Assembly (NCBI RefSeq): GCF_004216895.1
Contig: NZ_SGXE01000001.1
Coordinates: 434,001-498,000 of the forward strand
Reading direction: 5' to 3'
DNA from: Aquimarina brevivitae
Lineage (GTDB): Bacteria > Bacteroidota > Bacteroidia > Flavobacteriales > Flavobacteriaceae
Length of the DNA stretch: 64,000 nucleotides
In this document: positions 53,824-63,134 of the stretch, one piece after another
How the letters are laid out: every line of letters starts with the position of its first letter
Position numbering within the stretch: position 1 is the first letter of the stretch
Position numbers and translations under genes: made by a program
The notes under the pieces: model-generated
The model's database searches: none
What the model was told of the DNA's origin: nothing
Seen by the model: only the letters and a program-made list of their open reading frames with translations

Positions 53824-55671
53824 TTACCTTTCCACAATCGCGGCAACACAACTTTTAAAATCATCAAATAACAAATCCTCTGGTATTAAATCGGGAATAA
53901 TATCTATTTTTCGCATGAGATAGTCTGGCTGCTCCTGCAATCCAATAATACTAACCTGTTTTCCATTAGTTGTTAAGTCAAATATTATATCCTCTAAGGC
54001 ATATACACCGGTCTGATCAATATAGGGTACTAAATCCATTCGAATGATAATCACCGAAGCTGTATCTGGTATTTGTTTAGCCATTTCATGTAACTCACTA
54101 GTGAACCCAAAAAATACAGGTCCATGAAGATGTTTAATGAATAGCTTTTTTCTTAGTGCGTCATCGATGTTCAGCTCATCGCTCCAGGCTTCCTCCTCCT
54201 CTGGCTTTGTGGCTAACAGCCCTTTAAAGGAGTCTACTCTGGATAAACTGGCCGTAACTTCTCCCATTTTTTTCATAAAAATCAAGGAAGCTAATACCAA
54301 ACCTATACCAACAGCGTATACCAGGTTCCAAAAAATAGAAAGTACCATGACCAATAACATAATCACTACTTCGAATTTTGGCATTTTTGGGATGGCTTTC
54401 AATCCTTTGTAATCCATTACTCCGATACCCACGGTTATTAATATCCCCGCCAAAACTGCAGCAGGAATTTGCGACGCTACTTCTCCCAAGGCAAGTAATA
54501 CAACTAACAAGAGTATCCCTGCAATCATACCCGAAAGTTTGGATTTACCACCGGCGTTAATATTAACCACTGTTCGAATTGTCGCACCAGCACCAGGGAT
54601 CCCACCAAAAAATGCAGCAATGCTATTCCCTATTCCCTGCCCTATTAATTCTCTATTAGGATTATGCTTTGTTTTCGTCATATTATCCGCGATCACCGAA
54701 GTCAGTAGTGAGTCTATGGCACCTAAAAAAGAAAGCGATAAAGCCGTAAGGATATATGGTGAAATCGAGCTCCAAGAAAAATTGGTAAATATGGCAAAGT
54801 TGATCTCAGGAAAACCCGATGGAATTTCTTGAATGGGTCTATAGTCTAATCCAAAACCATACGCAACACCGGAGACGGCTAATAAGGCAACTAAAGTACT
54901 AGGTACTGCTGTGGTAATACGCTTAAAACCAAAAATAATTAGTATCGTAACTAAACTAAGAATCAGTTCTAGATAGTTTATTTTTTGTATTGCTCTTGGC
55001 ATACTGTTTATTGCACCAATCACCCCCGAAGACTCCGACGCTGCGAGTGCCTTTGCCTCTTCTTCAATATCCTTTTCATCTAAACTCCCTACTTCATCAA
55101 TGGTAGCACTGAAATTAGTTAAGGTAAGTGTACCCTCCTCTACATCTTCTTGTATGGTCTTTTCTAACAAGTTCTGCTTCGCAGGTTCCACAAGTGTTGC
55201 TATGAACTCACTATCTTCTTTTGGGTAATACCCAATTGCCGGTAAGATTTGTGTTATTAAAATCATTAAACCAATAGCCGTCATAAAACCTGAAATCACA
55301 GGATATGGAATGTACTTGATATATTTTCCTAAACCTGCAGCTCCTAACCCAATCTGAAATACCCCGGCTAAAAGAAAAATAGTTAATATAGCTGGTAAAG
55401 CAGCTTCTACATCTCCATTGTAAGTAGCAATCAGCCCCGAAATTACTACCATACTCACAGCAGTCATCGGTGCCGTAGGGCCTGATATTTGGGTACTGGT
55501 ACCACCAAATAGTGCGGCAAAAAACCCAATAAAAATGGCACCGTACAGCCCTGCACTAGGTCCAAGACCTGAGGAAACCCCAAATGCTAATGCTAATGGC
55601 AATGCAACAATTCCTGCGGTTAATCCACCAAAGGCATCGCCCTTAATGTTAGAAAACAAGCTTTTCATCAT
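53824..55671 (-). CDS. SulP-family anion permease with STAS domain
   Basis: With the ATG at 55671 the protein has 615 residues. It has ten or more membrane segments and an N-terminal GDAFGGLTAGIVALPLALAFGVSSG block. GIPGAGATIRTVVNINAGGKSKLSGM carries the anion-site region. A C-terminal STAS domain has LHGPVFFGFTSELHEMA and YIDQTGVYALEDI. An acidic insertion (about residues 155-225, rich in Glu) is longer than in the neighbour. It lies beside a beta-carbonic anhydrase and a second SulP gene, which makes bicarbonate a likely substrate. Confidence 0.88.
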   Translation of the reverse strand: MMKSLFSNIKGDAFGGLTAGIVALPLALAFGVSSGLGPSAGLYGAIFIGFFAALFGGTSTQISGPTAPMTAVSMVVISGLIATYNGDVEAALPAILTIFLLAGVFQIGLGAAGLGKYIKYIPYPVISGFMTAIGLMILITQILPAIGYYPKEDSEFIATLVEPAKQNLLEKTIQEDVEEGTLTLTNFSATIDEVGSLDEKDIEEEAKALAASESSGVIGAINSMPRAIQKINYLELILSLVTILIIFGFKRITTAVPSTLVALLAVSGVAYGFGLDYRPIQEIPSGFPEINFAIFTNFSWSSISPYILTALSLSFLGAIDSLLTSVIADNMTKTKHNPNRELIGQGIGNSIAAFFGGIPGAGATIRTVVNINAGGKSKLSGMIAGILLLVVLLALGEVASQIPAAVLAGILITVGIGVMDYKGLKAIPKMPKFEVVIMLLVMVLSIFWNLVYAVGIGLVLASLIFMKKMGEVTASLSRVDSFKGLLATKPEEEEAWSDELNIDDALRKKLFIKHLHGPVFFGFTSELHEMAKQIPDTASVIIIRMDLVPYIDQTGVYALEDIIFDLTTNGKQVSIIGLQEQPDYLMRKIDIIPDLIPEDLLFDDFKSCVAAIVER

Positions 55672-55797
55672 GATGTATATTTTCAAGTTAGGTTCCTTCT
55701 AAAATAAAAAGTCTTTTTAATAATGTCCTATGATTTTGTACTAAAAAAAACCGATGTAAAAATTACACCGGTTATTTTTCATATCATAATTGCTTCA

Positions 55798-56427
55798 CTA
55801 TTCAAAAAATGTAACGTTACCATTACTGATATCATACATCCCCCCTACAATTTTGATTTCTTTATTTTCTTCCATCTCCTGAAGAATCGGACTTTGTCTT
55901 CGGATATTTTCTATAGCAAATAAAACATTTTTAGTTGCTACATTATCCACGAAGTCCAAATTTTTAGAGTTTCGTAGGCTCTCATCTTTGGGTTCCTCTA
56001 CAGCTTTTACCGCAGGCTTTATCTTACTTAGCATAGTGGTAAGATTACCTAACTTGGCATCATCACAAGCACCTTTAATAGCACCACAACTGGTATGGCC
56101 TAACACCACAATCAATTTGGTTCCTGCTAATTTACAAGCAAACTCCATACTACCTAAGATATCTTCATTGATGAAATTACCTGCGATCCGAACACTAAAA
56201 ATATCTCCTAAGCCCTGATCAAAAACTAATTCTGCCGATACTCTAGAGTCAATACAACTCAATATCGTAGCAAATGGAAATTGCCCATCTCTGGTTTCGT
56301 TGACTTGCTCCAACAAATTTCGATTTGCTTTAAGATTATTCTGAAATCGTTCATTTCCTTCCTGTAAAAACTGTAATGCTTTATCAGGAGTCATAGTCGA
56401 TTGTGTCTCTTTAGTATGTGCTTTCAT
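55798..56427 (-). CDS. Beta-class carbonic anhydrase
   Basis: The enzyme interconverts CO2 and bicarbonate with a Zn2+ centre. The 209-residue protein has the metal ligands Cys58 in CIDSR (with Asp60-Arg62 dyad), His111 and Cys114 in GHTSCGAIKGA. FSVRIAGNFIN lies between. All residues of the site are present. It is flanked by two SulP transporters on the same strand, giving a transport/hydration cluster. Confidence 0.95.
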   Translation of the reverse strand: MKAHTKETQSTMTPDKALQFLQEGNERFQNNLKANRNLLEQVNETRDGQFPFATILSCIDSRVSAELVFDQGLGDIFSVRIAGNFINEDILGSMEFACKLAGTKLIVVLGHTSCGAIKGACDDAKLGNLTTMLSKIKPAVKAVEEPKDESLRNSKNLDFVDNVATKNVLFAIENIRRQSPILQEMEENKEIKIVGGMYDISNGNVTFFE

Positions 56428-56479
56428 TTTATTTTACTTTGCGTGTCAAACCTAATTCGTTCTGATCAATTAGGTTGTG

Positions 56480-58075
56480 TTAAACTGGTTTTACTTTTTT
56501 TGGATTTAGGTTAAAGAAATCAATATAGCTTTCAGGGTTTTCTACTGTCCCCCGTTGTGAAATCAATTTTATAGTTATATCTCTATTTTTAGCCTTTTGC
56601 GAAAAGTCTTCTAATATTTCTATAATATCATTATCCAAATATGTTGTTTTGGATACATCTAAGGTAAGATATGTCCCTTCAGATAATCTATCTAGTTCTT
56701 TTAAAATAGCCCCTTTGTTAAAAAACGTTACTTCTTCTGCTAACGTCATTTTTATTATATCCATTCCATTATCAGTTTCTTCTATATGTAAAAAATGAGA
56801 ATTCTGGTAGCTTTTAATTAAGATCACAACGATACCTACACCTAATCCTAAAGAAATACCGATCAAAAGATCCGTAAATACTATTCCTACAACGGTAACC
56901 ATAAAAGGAACAAATTGTTTCCAACCTAACAAGTACATTTTCTTAAACAATGCCGGCTTCGCCAATTTATAACCCACCAAAAATAAAATGGCAGCTAGTA
57001 CTGATAGAGGAATCTTGTTTAATAAAGTTGGAATGATAATAATTGAAATTAAGAGAAAAAATCCATGAACAATAGCCGATACTTTTGTCTTACCACCGGA
57101 TTGTATGTTCGCAGAACTACGAACAATAACCTGTGTAATAGGTAGTCCTCCTATAAACCCAGAGATTACATTTCCTGCTCCCTGAGCTAAAAGCTCTCTA
57201 TTAGTTGGTGTTACACGTTTATCCGGATCCAATTTATCAGTAGCTTCAACACACAATAACGTTTCTAAACTTGCTACCAAGGCTATAGTAAACGCCGTTA
57301 TCCAAATTTCGGGATTTCCTATCACTGAAAAGTTAGGAAAGCTAAATTGAGCAATAAAGGAATCTACATCTTCTGGTACAGGAACACTTACTAGATGCTC
57401 CTTGGAAATAGCAAATAATTGTGTGTCTTTGGTTAATACATAAAAAACAATACCGACCACCACAGCAACCAATGGCCCTTGAATTAACTGAAAAATTTTA
57501 GCCTTTTTAGTCAAAACTCGATCCCATAAGATTAATATGGCCATACCGATGATCGCAATTATAGTAGCACCTGGACTGATAGCGTTAATAGCATTTAAAA
57601 TCTCTGAAAAAGTATTCTCACCGTCAACCTGAAAAAATGCCCAATCTCCTTCTGGATCTGCATCATATCCAAAAAAGTGAGGGATTTGTTTTAGAATAAT
57701 GATAATTCCTATCCCTGTCAACATTCCCTTTATCACTGAAGAAGGAAAATAATAACCAATGATTCCGGCACGTAACACACCAAAAAGAATCTGAATAGCT
57801 CCTCCAAGGACTACTGCCACAAGAAAGTTTTCAAAACCTCCTAAGGTTCCAATTGCGGTAAAAACAATTGCCGCTAAACCTGCAGCGGGTCCACTAACCC
57901 CAATTTGAGAGCCACTCAATGCTCCAACAACAATACCCCCAATAATCCCAGCAATTAAGCCCGAAAATAGTGGAGCGCCACTAGCTAATGCAATACCTAA
58001 ACATAAAGGTAATGCAACGAAAAAAACTACTATACTAGCTGGTATGTCGTTTTTTAAATATTTGATATAATTCAT
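56480..58075 (-). CDS. SulP-family anion permease (bicarbonate-type candidate)
   Basis: With the ATG at 58075 the protein has 531 residues. It starts NDIPASIVVFFVALPLCLGIALASGAPLFSG, has about ten to twelve membrane segments and the SulP motif GNVISGFIGGLPITQVIVRSSANIQSGGKTKVSA. It ends in a STAS-like domain with TYLTLDVSKTTYLDNDIIEILE. The ATG at 58075 is preferred over 58117, which adds 14 residues without family match. Genomic pairing with carbonic anhydrase (57 bases downstream) supports bicarbonate transport. Confidence 0.88.
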   Translation of the reverse strand: MNYIKYLKNDIPASIVVFFVALPLCLGIALASGAPLFSGLIAGIIGGIVVGALSGSQIGVSGPAAGLAAIVFTAIGTLGGFENFLVAVVLGGAIQILFGVLRAGIIGYYFPSSVIKGMLTGIGIIIILKQIPHFFGYDADPEGDWAFFQVDGENTFSEILNAINAISPGATIIAIIGMAILILWDRVLTKKAKIFQLIQGPLVAVVVGIVFYVLTKDTQLFAISKEHLVSVPVPEDVDSFIAQFSFPNFSVIGNPEIWITAFTIALVASLETLLCVEATDKLDPDKRVTPTNRELLAQGAGNVISGFIGGLPITQVIVRSSANIQSGGKTKVSAIVHGFFLLISIIIIPTLLNKIPLSVLAAILFLVGYKLAKPALFKKMYLLGWKQFVPFMVTVVGIVFTDLLIGISLGLGVGIVVILIKSYQNSHFLHIEETDNGMDIIKMTLAEEVTFFNKGAILKELDRLSEGTYLTLDVSKTTYLDNDIIEILEDFSQKAKNRDITIKLISQRGTVENPESYIDFFNLNPKKVKPV

Positions 58076-58185
58076 GATATGAAAAAGAATTTTAGTAATT
58101 GGAAATGTTAGGTACATCTACAACTACTTTTTATATTACTAAATTGAGGTGAAACTACATATAATGGCGTAACCCATTATATTTA

Positions 58186-58557
58186 CTAAACTATACTGCC
58201 TTCAGGAGGAGGAGTAGCAAATTCGAGATATACTGAAGTGTTTGTTAAGCTATTGTAGGAAAATTGGTGCGTTTTAACGGTATCACTATCATCTGCAGCC
58301 TTTGTACCGTATTGAAAAAATTTATCCTTATCCTTAGTATCTTCTTTTTCAGAACTTTCTTTTTCTACCGGTTCTGAATTTTCTTCTGTACCATCTATTA
58401 TAAACGCAACTTCTTCATTACTATAAAATGAAATCAGGTTCACTCCATAGTTAACAATTGTTAAGGCTATGCCAATGACAATTAAAAATTTTGCTATGTG
58501 TTTTTTGTTTATCAACGGTTTTATTTGGTCTACCAAAGATAATAGTATTACTTTCAA
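58186..58557 (-). CDS. Small single-span membrane protein
   Basis: The 123-residue product has one membrane helix (about residues 22-45). A Glu/Lys/Ser/Asp-rich segment (about 58-82) is followed by a short beta-like tail (HQFSYNSLTNTSVYLEF). No domain is recognised. It lies between the SulP gene and batE and shares their strand, but its link with either is unclear. Confidence 0.5.
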   Translation of the reverse strand: MKVILLSLVDQIKPLINKKHIAKFLIVIGIALTIVNYGVNLISFYSNEEVAFIIDGTEENSEPVEKESSEKEDTKDKDKFFQYGTKAADDSDTVKTHQFSYNSLTNTSVYLEFATPPPEGSIV

Positions 58558-58592
58558 AAACCGTTAAATCCGTTTTAAATTTTAAAATTTTC

Positions 58593-59345
58593 TTAAAGTT
58601 CTTTTATATCCGCAGATGGAATCCAACCAATTTTACCGTCAGCCAATTTTATTTTCTTCCAATTATTTACCGTATCCGTTACTTGAAGCTTAGTCCCCTC
58701 GTGCAATTGAAAAATAGCTTCACTCCTTAAATTAGGCTCACTTTTCACATTAGCTTCTTGTGTAAAGACAATTGCAAACTTGTTGTTTTTTTGATAAGTA
58801 TATTGTTGATAGGCAAAAATAACAGCGATTAATGCCACCCCAAGAAACACCCAGGAACCAATAAAAAACAATCGCTTTTTTACAGAACTGGCGGCTATAA
58901 AATAAAGCAAGAACAGCACAACAAAGAAGATTACTCCGCTAACAGAAACCCAAGCCCATCCATCAATACTAAAAATTGAGGTAACTTTATCTATACTCTT
59001 AGCAATAAAACCTTGCGGCATTACTTCTATTTTGTCGATAGTAGAATTTTTAGCAAAAGCTAAATTGTTCTGTATATCCTCATCATCAGGAGCTAATTGC
59101 AAAGCCTTTTCATAATAATAAATACTGGGTCCAATATTACTTTGCTTGTAATACGCATTCGCCAAATTATAATATAGCGCTGCAGATTCCTTACCAGAAT
59201 CTAATATCGTTTTATAAGTAGCAATAGCTTGTTGATATTGCTCTTGATTATATAGTTGATTTGCTTTTTGAAATCTATCTTCCTCTTGTGCGCTGATTGT
59301 TGTGCTAACCAAAAAAAGGATTAAAATTAGTAAATGTCTCATCAT
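58593..59345 (-). CDS. batE: BatE, TPR and SH3-like membrane protein
   Basis: The 250-residue protein has a signal peptide (residues 1-19, ending STTISAQ). TPRs follow at about 22-105 (QYQQAIATYKTIL, SAALYYNLANAYYKQSNIGPSIYYYEKALQLAPDD). Two membrane helices (about 130-185) lead to a C-terminal SH3-like domain (NVKSEPNLRSEAIFQLHEGTKLQVT). It closes the Bat operon and follows batD after eight bases. Confidence 0.9.
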   Translation of the reverse strand: MMRHLLILILFLVSTTISAQEEDRFQKANQLYNQEQYQQAIATYKTILDSGKESAALYYNLANAYYKQSNIGPSIYYYEKALQLAPDDEDIQNNLAFAKNSTIDKIEVMPQGFIAKSIDKVTSIFSIDGWAWVSVSGVIFFVVLFLLYFIAASSVKKRLFFIGSWVFLGVALIAVIFAYQQYTYQKNNKFAIVFTQEANVKSEPNLRSEAIFQLHEGTKLQVTDTVNNWKKIKLADGKIGWIPSADIKEL

Positions 59346-59353
59346 GTCTTTTT

Positions 59354-61123
59354 TTATAGTTGTCTGTCTAATGATGAAATGACTCTCGATGCCTTGCTAT
59401 AGTCTTGTTCCATTGCTGAATTTGATGAAGGCGTATACCTTGCAAATTCACAACTCTCCAATAAACTAATGAATTCTATGCTTATCGCATCGTCTACCTC
59501 TTTGTCTTTGAGCAACCTGCTTATTCGATCCTTACTCATTTCACTAGTTTGAATATGAAGCTTTGCTTTTAAGTAATTGTGTAATGCACGCTCCATAGCA
59601 ATATAAAACTCCTTTTGGTTACCTAAATTCTTTTTCGCTTCTGATAAATATTTTCTAGCCAGTTTATCTGCCTTACGAATACGATTTCCACGTACATCAT
59701 TTCGTCTTTCTTCTCTTTTCTTTCCAAAAAACAGAAATAAAGGTATCGCTAATAAGGGTGTAGTTACGGCAAGCCAATATGCTGTCGACCCAAAAAATTT
59801 ATCAGCACCCTTAGGCTCCAGGTTAGCCTCCAACTTTAAAAATCTAAATTGATTCCCTAGCTGGGTAACTACTTGCTTATTGACAGAAGCATTACTATTT
59901 GTATTTGTTATAGAAGTAGAGCGATCCGGTCCTGTTTTTACATCAATAATAACCTCATCGGAAGTAATGGTTTTATAAGTCTCCGTTTTAAGGTCGAAAT
60001 AAGAAAAAGAAATGGATGGTATTGGATATTTACCTTTAGCTTGTGGAACTAAAGTATAGGTGTCCGAAATTGACCCTGCCATACCCGTTAAGTTAGTTCT
60101 CACCATTTCATTATGTTCAGGTTCATATTGTTCGATTCCACTAGGAACACTTAATGAAGGTAGGTCGAAGAGTTTTAGATTACCATTACCGCTAACCACT
60201 ACTTTTGCCTCCAAAGATTCGGTTGCATCCAGCTCTGTTTTGTTGGTTTTTACCTGAAAATCAAAAGAGCCCACAGCTCCATTAAAATCTGCCGGCTTAC
60301 CGTTTTGTGGTAAAGGTTTCACATTAATGGTTTTATTACCTGCTGCCACACGTTTGTTGACGGTAGAGTACAATCTTCCACCAAAAATATCACGTCGATT
60401 CGTAGGTACATCAACCGCTATGCTCAGTGTCAACGGTTCAATATCTAACTTTCCTGTTTTTTGTGGATACAACACTGTTTTTCGTAATACCACATATCGA
60501 TAAGGCTCTCCATCGTATTCGCCGTTTTCGATTTTTAATTGTTTCATGTCAATTGCCTGACTCCAAAAATCACTGTATTTGGGACTGTCGAGCTCTTTCC
60601 AATTGCTTACACTTATTCGTGGACTTACATAAAGCTTATACACCACAGTGATAGCTTCATTAATGTAGGGATTTGTTTTAGAAATTTCTGCAACGAGGTG
60701 CAGGTTTTCACTCGCGGTTAGGTCCGCATCATTACCATCCTTTGGTTTATCTACGGCTGCAGTTACCTCTACATTAACCGGAGTTGTTTTATACGTATTT
60801 CCATCTATTTCAATGGTGGCTTGCCCAATAGTGAACTTTCCTCTTTTATTTGGAGCTAAAAAGTAACTAAATGTTTTAGAGTACGATCGTTTACCATTGA
60901 TCCAAGAATTACTGATGGACTGGTTGGGGCCCCCGACAACCGTAAAACCGCTAAAACTTGGTGGCCTAAAATTGTCTCCATCTTGATTCATTTCAAAATC
61001 TACTCTAAGTCGTTCATTTACACCAAGTTTTTCTTTACTTACCTTAGCTTCAAAGGTAACCTGAGCTATACCGATCTGCCCGGCTAGCCATAGGATTGTA
61101 AGTAAAATTAACCTCAACTTCAT
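59354..61123 (-). CDS. batD: BatD, oxygen-tolerance protein
   Basis: The 589-residue protein has a signal peptide (1-20). Several beta-sandwich domains of the BatD family follow (about 22-440), with conserved FEMNQDGDNFRPPSFSGF and SKTFSYFLAPNKRGKFTIGQATIEIDG. One membrane helix (about 449-466) and a cytoplasmic end of about 120 residues complete it. Bat proteins act together in Bacteroides aerotolerance and Leptospira stress. It lies between batC and batE. Confidence 0.92.
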   Translation of the reverse strand: MKLRLILLTILWLAGQIGIAQVTFEAKVSKEKLGVNERLRVDFEMNQDGDNFRPPSFSGFTVVGGPNQSISNSWINGKRSYSKTFSYFLAPNKRGKFTIGQATIEIDGNTYKTTPVNVEVTAAVDKPKDGNDADLTASENLHLVAEISKTNPYINEAITVVYKLYVSPRISVSNWKELDSPKYSDFWSQAIDMKQLKIENGEYDGEPYRYVVLRKTVLYPQKTGKLDIEPLTLSIAVDVPTNRRDIFGGRLYSTVNKRVAAGNKTINVKPLPQNGKPADFNGAVGSFDFQVKTNKTELDATESLEAKVVVSGNGNLKLFDLPSLSVPSGIEQYEPEHNEMVRTNLTGMAGSISDTYTLVPQAKGKYPIPSISFSYFDLKTETYKTITSDEVIIDVKTGPDRSTSITNTNSNASVNKQVVTQLGNQFRFLKLEANLEPKGADKFFGSTAYWLAVTTPLLAIPLFLFFGKKREERRNDVRGNRIRKADKLARKYLSEAKKNLGNQKEFYIAMERALHNYLKAKLHIQTSEMSKDRISRLLKDKEVDDAISIEFISLLESCEFARYTPSSNSAMEQDYSKASRVISSLDRQL

Positions 61124-61156
61124 TTTAGTCTTTTTATTCGTTTATCGTGGTAGAAA

Positions 61157-62035
61157 TTACCAATCTTTATCTGTTTTTACTTTAGCACCTTTCACTTTTT
61201 CTGCATTGATCTTATCCTGGACTTTCTTTTCTTCGTTGCTCATTGCTTCTAACAAGTTTTTTACTTGCTGTGGAGATAACTGACCAGGAACCGGCTTAGG
61301 TTGCTGCTGCTCCTTTTTATCCCCTTCTCCATCCTTCTGATCTTTGTTTTGATCATCCTTTCGCTTACCCTCTTCATTTTTATCCTTATCCCCTTGCTCC
61401 TTTTTATCCTCATCACCTTCTTTGCCCTTATCGTCCTGGTCGCCTTCCTTGTCTTTTTTATCTTCCTTATTGTCGCCTTCTTTCTGGTCCTTATTGTCCT
61501 GATTCTTATTTTCGTCCTCGTTTTGATCCTTATTTTGTTGATCTTTATCTTTATTTTGGTCGTTTTGCTGTTGTTGTTTTTCCAGCATTTTCTTAGCTAA
61601 TGCTAAATTATATCGGGTTTGATCATCTGTAGGATCATTACGTAAGGCATTTTTATAAGCTTCTATAGCTTCTTTATATTTTTTCTGCTCCATATAGGTA
61701 TTACCCTGGTTATGAAAAGCCTTATGTTTTGCTTCTTTGGAGGTAGCAACTTTAGTAGACTCTGTATAGCGATTTAAGGCTTCATCATATTTCTCAGAAT
61801 TGTAATAAGCATTAGCCAAATTATATTTAGCAACGGTACTTTCTGGATTCTTTGCTATAGCTTTGCGATATTCTCCTTCAGCTTTTGGAAAATTATTGTT
61901 TTCTACCAATAATTCGTTTCCATTCGCAATGTATGCTGTTGCTTCTTTTGCAGCTTTTTTCAATGCTTTATCCTCCTGTGCATTTACTAATGAACAGCAA
62001 CAAATTATGATGATGTAGAACAGCTTCTTTTTCAT
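61157..62035 (-). CDS. batC: BatC, TPR protein with acidic/basic low-complexity region
   Basis: The 292-residue protein has a signal peptide (1-20). TPRs lie at about 44-148 (PKAEGEYRKAIAKNPESTVAKYNLANAYYN and KYKEAIEAYKNALRNDPTDDQTRYNLALA). A highly repetitive Lys/Asp/Glu/Gln/Asn stretch (153-245) and a short terminal helix pair complete it. Such tails are common in BatC. The codon bias of the repeat makes a mirror open frame on the other strand, which should be ignored. Confidence 0.9.
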   Translation of the reverse strand: MKKKLFYIIIICCCSLVNAQEDKALKKAAKEATAYIANGNELLVENNNFPKAEGEYRKAIAKNPESTVAKYNLANAYYNSEKYDEALNRYTESTKVATSKEAKHKAFHNQGNTYMEQKKYKEAIEAYKNALRNDPTDDQTRYNLALAKKMLEKQQQQNDQNKDKDQQNKDQNEDENKNQDNKDQKEGDNKEDKKDKEGDQDDKGKEGDEDKKEQGDKDKNEEGKRKDDQNKDQKDGEGDKKEQQQPKPVPGQLSPQQVKNLLEAMSNEEKKVQDKINAEKVKGAKVKTDKDW

Positions 62036-62040
62036 TTTAT

Positions 62041-63075
62041 TTATTCTTCATTAAATAAATTCAACTTTTTTAACCACGATGTTCTTCGTTCCAAGAAGAA
62101 AATATCTAAAAATAGTAACCCTAATCCCATCCCCAAAAACCACTGAAACTGATCCTTAAAATCAGCAAACTGCTTGGCTTCAAACTCTTTTTTATCCATA
62201 TTTTGCAGTATTTCAGTGACTTGCGTAACCACTTTATCTGTACTTCTACCATCAATGTATGTGCCATTTGCTTCTTCTGCAATTTCCTGCAAAATTGTCG
62301 GGTTTAGTTTGGTGATCACTGTCTCTCCCTGACTATTTTTCTTGTATTGTTGTACAATACCATTTTGCTTGATCGGTATGGGACCTCCTTTTGCAGATCC
62401 TACACCGATGGTGTAAATTTTTATACCTTGAGCTGCCGCTTCTTCTGCAATACTGCCTGTGTTACCCTGATGATCTTCTCCATCACTAATAATAAATAGC
62501 ACTCTGTTAGTTTGCTCCTCATCGTCATAATATGTTTTTGCCAATTCGATGGCTTCATTTATTGCGGTACCTTGAGAGGAAATCATATCTGTGTTCATAG
62601 ATTGAAGAAACATCTTACCAGATCCATAATCCGTAGTTATCGGTAACTGTGGAAAAGCACTACCTGCATAGCCTATAATTCCAATACGGTCACTTGCTAA
62701 ATTATTAATGATCTGTGTAACTAATTGTTTAGCTTTTTCTAATCGGCTCGGTGCAATATCTTCTGCAAGCATACTTTTGGATACATCGATAGCAAAAACA
62801 ATATCAACTCCTTCTCTTTTTACCGTTTCGAGCTTAGTACCAATTTTAGGATTCACTAATGCAACTACCAAACTGGCAAGCGCCAGGCTTACCACGATGA
62901 TTTTTAAAATAGATTTAAAAGTGGACCTATTAGGACTTAATCGCTTTAGTAATTCTTGATCAGCAAACTTTTTTTGAGCCGATTTTTTCCAAATCAACAT
63001 GGCGATAAATAGCACCAACAAAAAAGGTATGCTTAATAACAACCAGAAATATATTTTCTCTTCAAGTAAATACAT
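62041..63075 (-). CDS. batB: BatB, VWA-domain membrane protein
   Basis: The 344-residue protein has membrane helices at about 9-28 and 55-75. A VWA domain follows from about 88 to 270, with the MIDAS motif VFAIDVSKSM (Asp-x-Ser-x-Ser) and FIISDGEDHQG. A C-terminal helix lies at about 311-330. VWA proteins bind partners through the metal at the MIDAS site. It follows batA after 59 bases and precedes batC by five bases. Confidence 0.92.
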   Translation of the reverse strand: MYLLEEKIYFWLLLSIPFLLVLFIAMLIWKKSAQKKFADQELLKRLSPNRSTFKSILKIIVVSLALASLVVALVNPKIGTKLETVKREGVDIVFAIDVSKSMLAEDIAPSRLEKAKQLVTQIINNLASDRIGIIGYAGSAFPQLPITTDYGSGKMFLQSMNTDMISSQGTAINEAIELAKTYYDDEEQTNRVLFIISDGEDHQGNTGSIAEEAAAQGIKIYTIGVGSAKGGPIPIKQNGIVQQYKKNSQGETVITKLNPTILQEIAEEANGTYIDGRSTDKVVTQVTEILQNMDKKEFEAKQFADFKDQFQWFLGMGLGLLFLDIFFLERRTSWLKKLNLFNEE

Positions 63076-63134
63076 AGTGCCTTCTTTCTTATTTAGTTGC
63101 GAAATAGGTGAAACTCCTATTTGCCATTGGTGTT

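Noticed and set aside
61301..61600. 99-residue hydrophobic open frame opposite batC
   Set aside because: It mirrors the Lys/Asp/Glu-rich repeat of batC; the Leu/Ile/Val-rich product is an artefact of the complementary codons.
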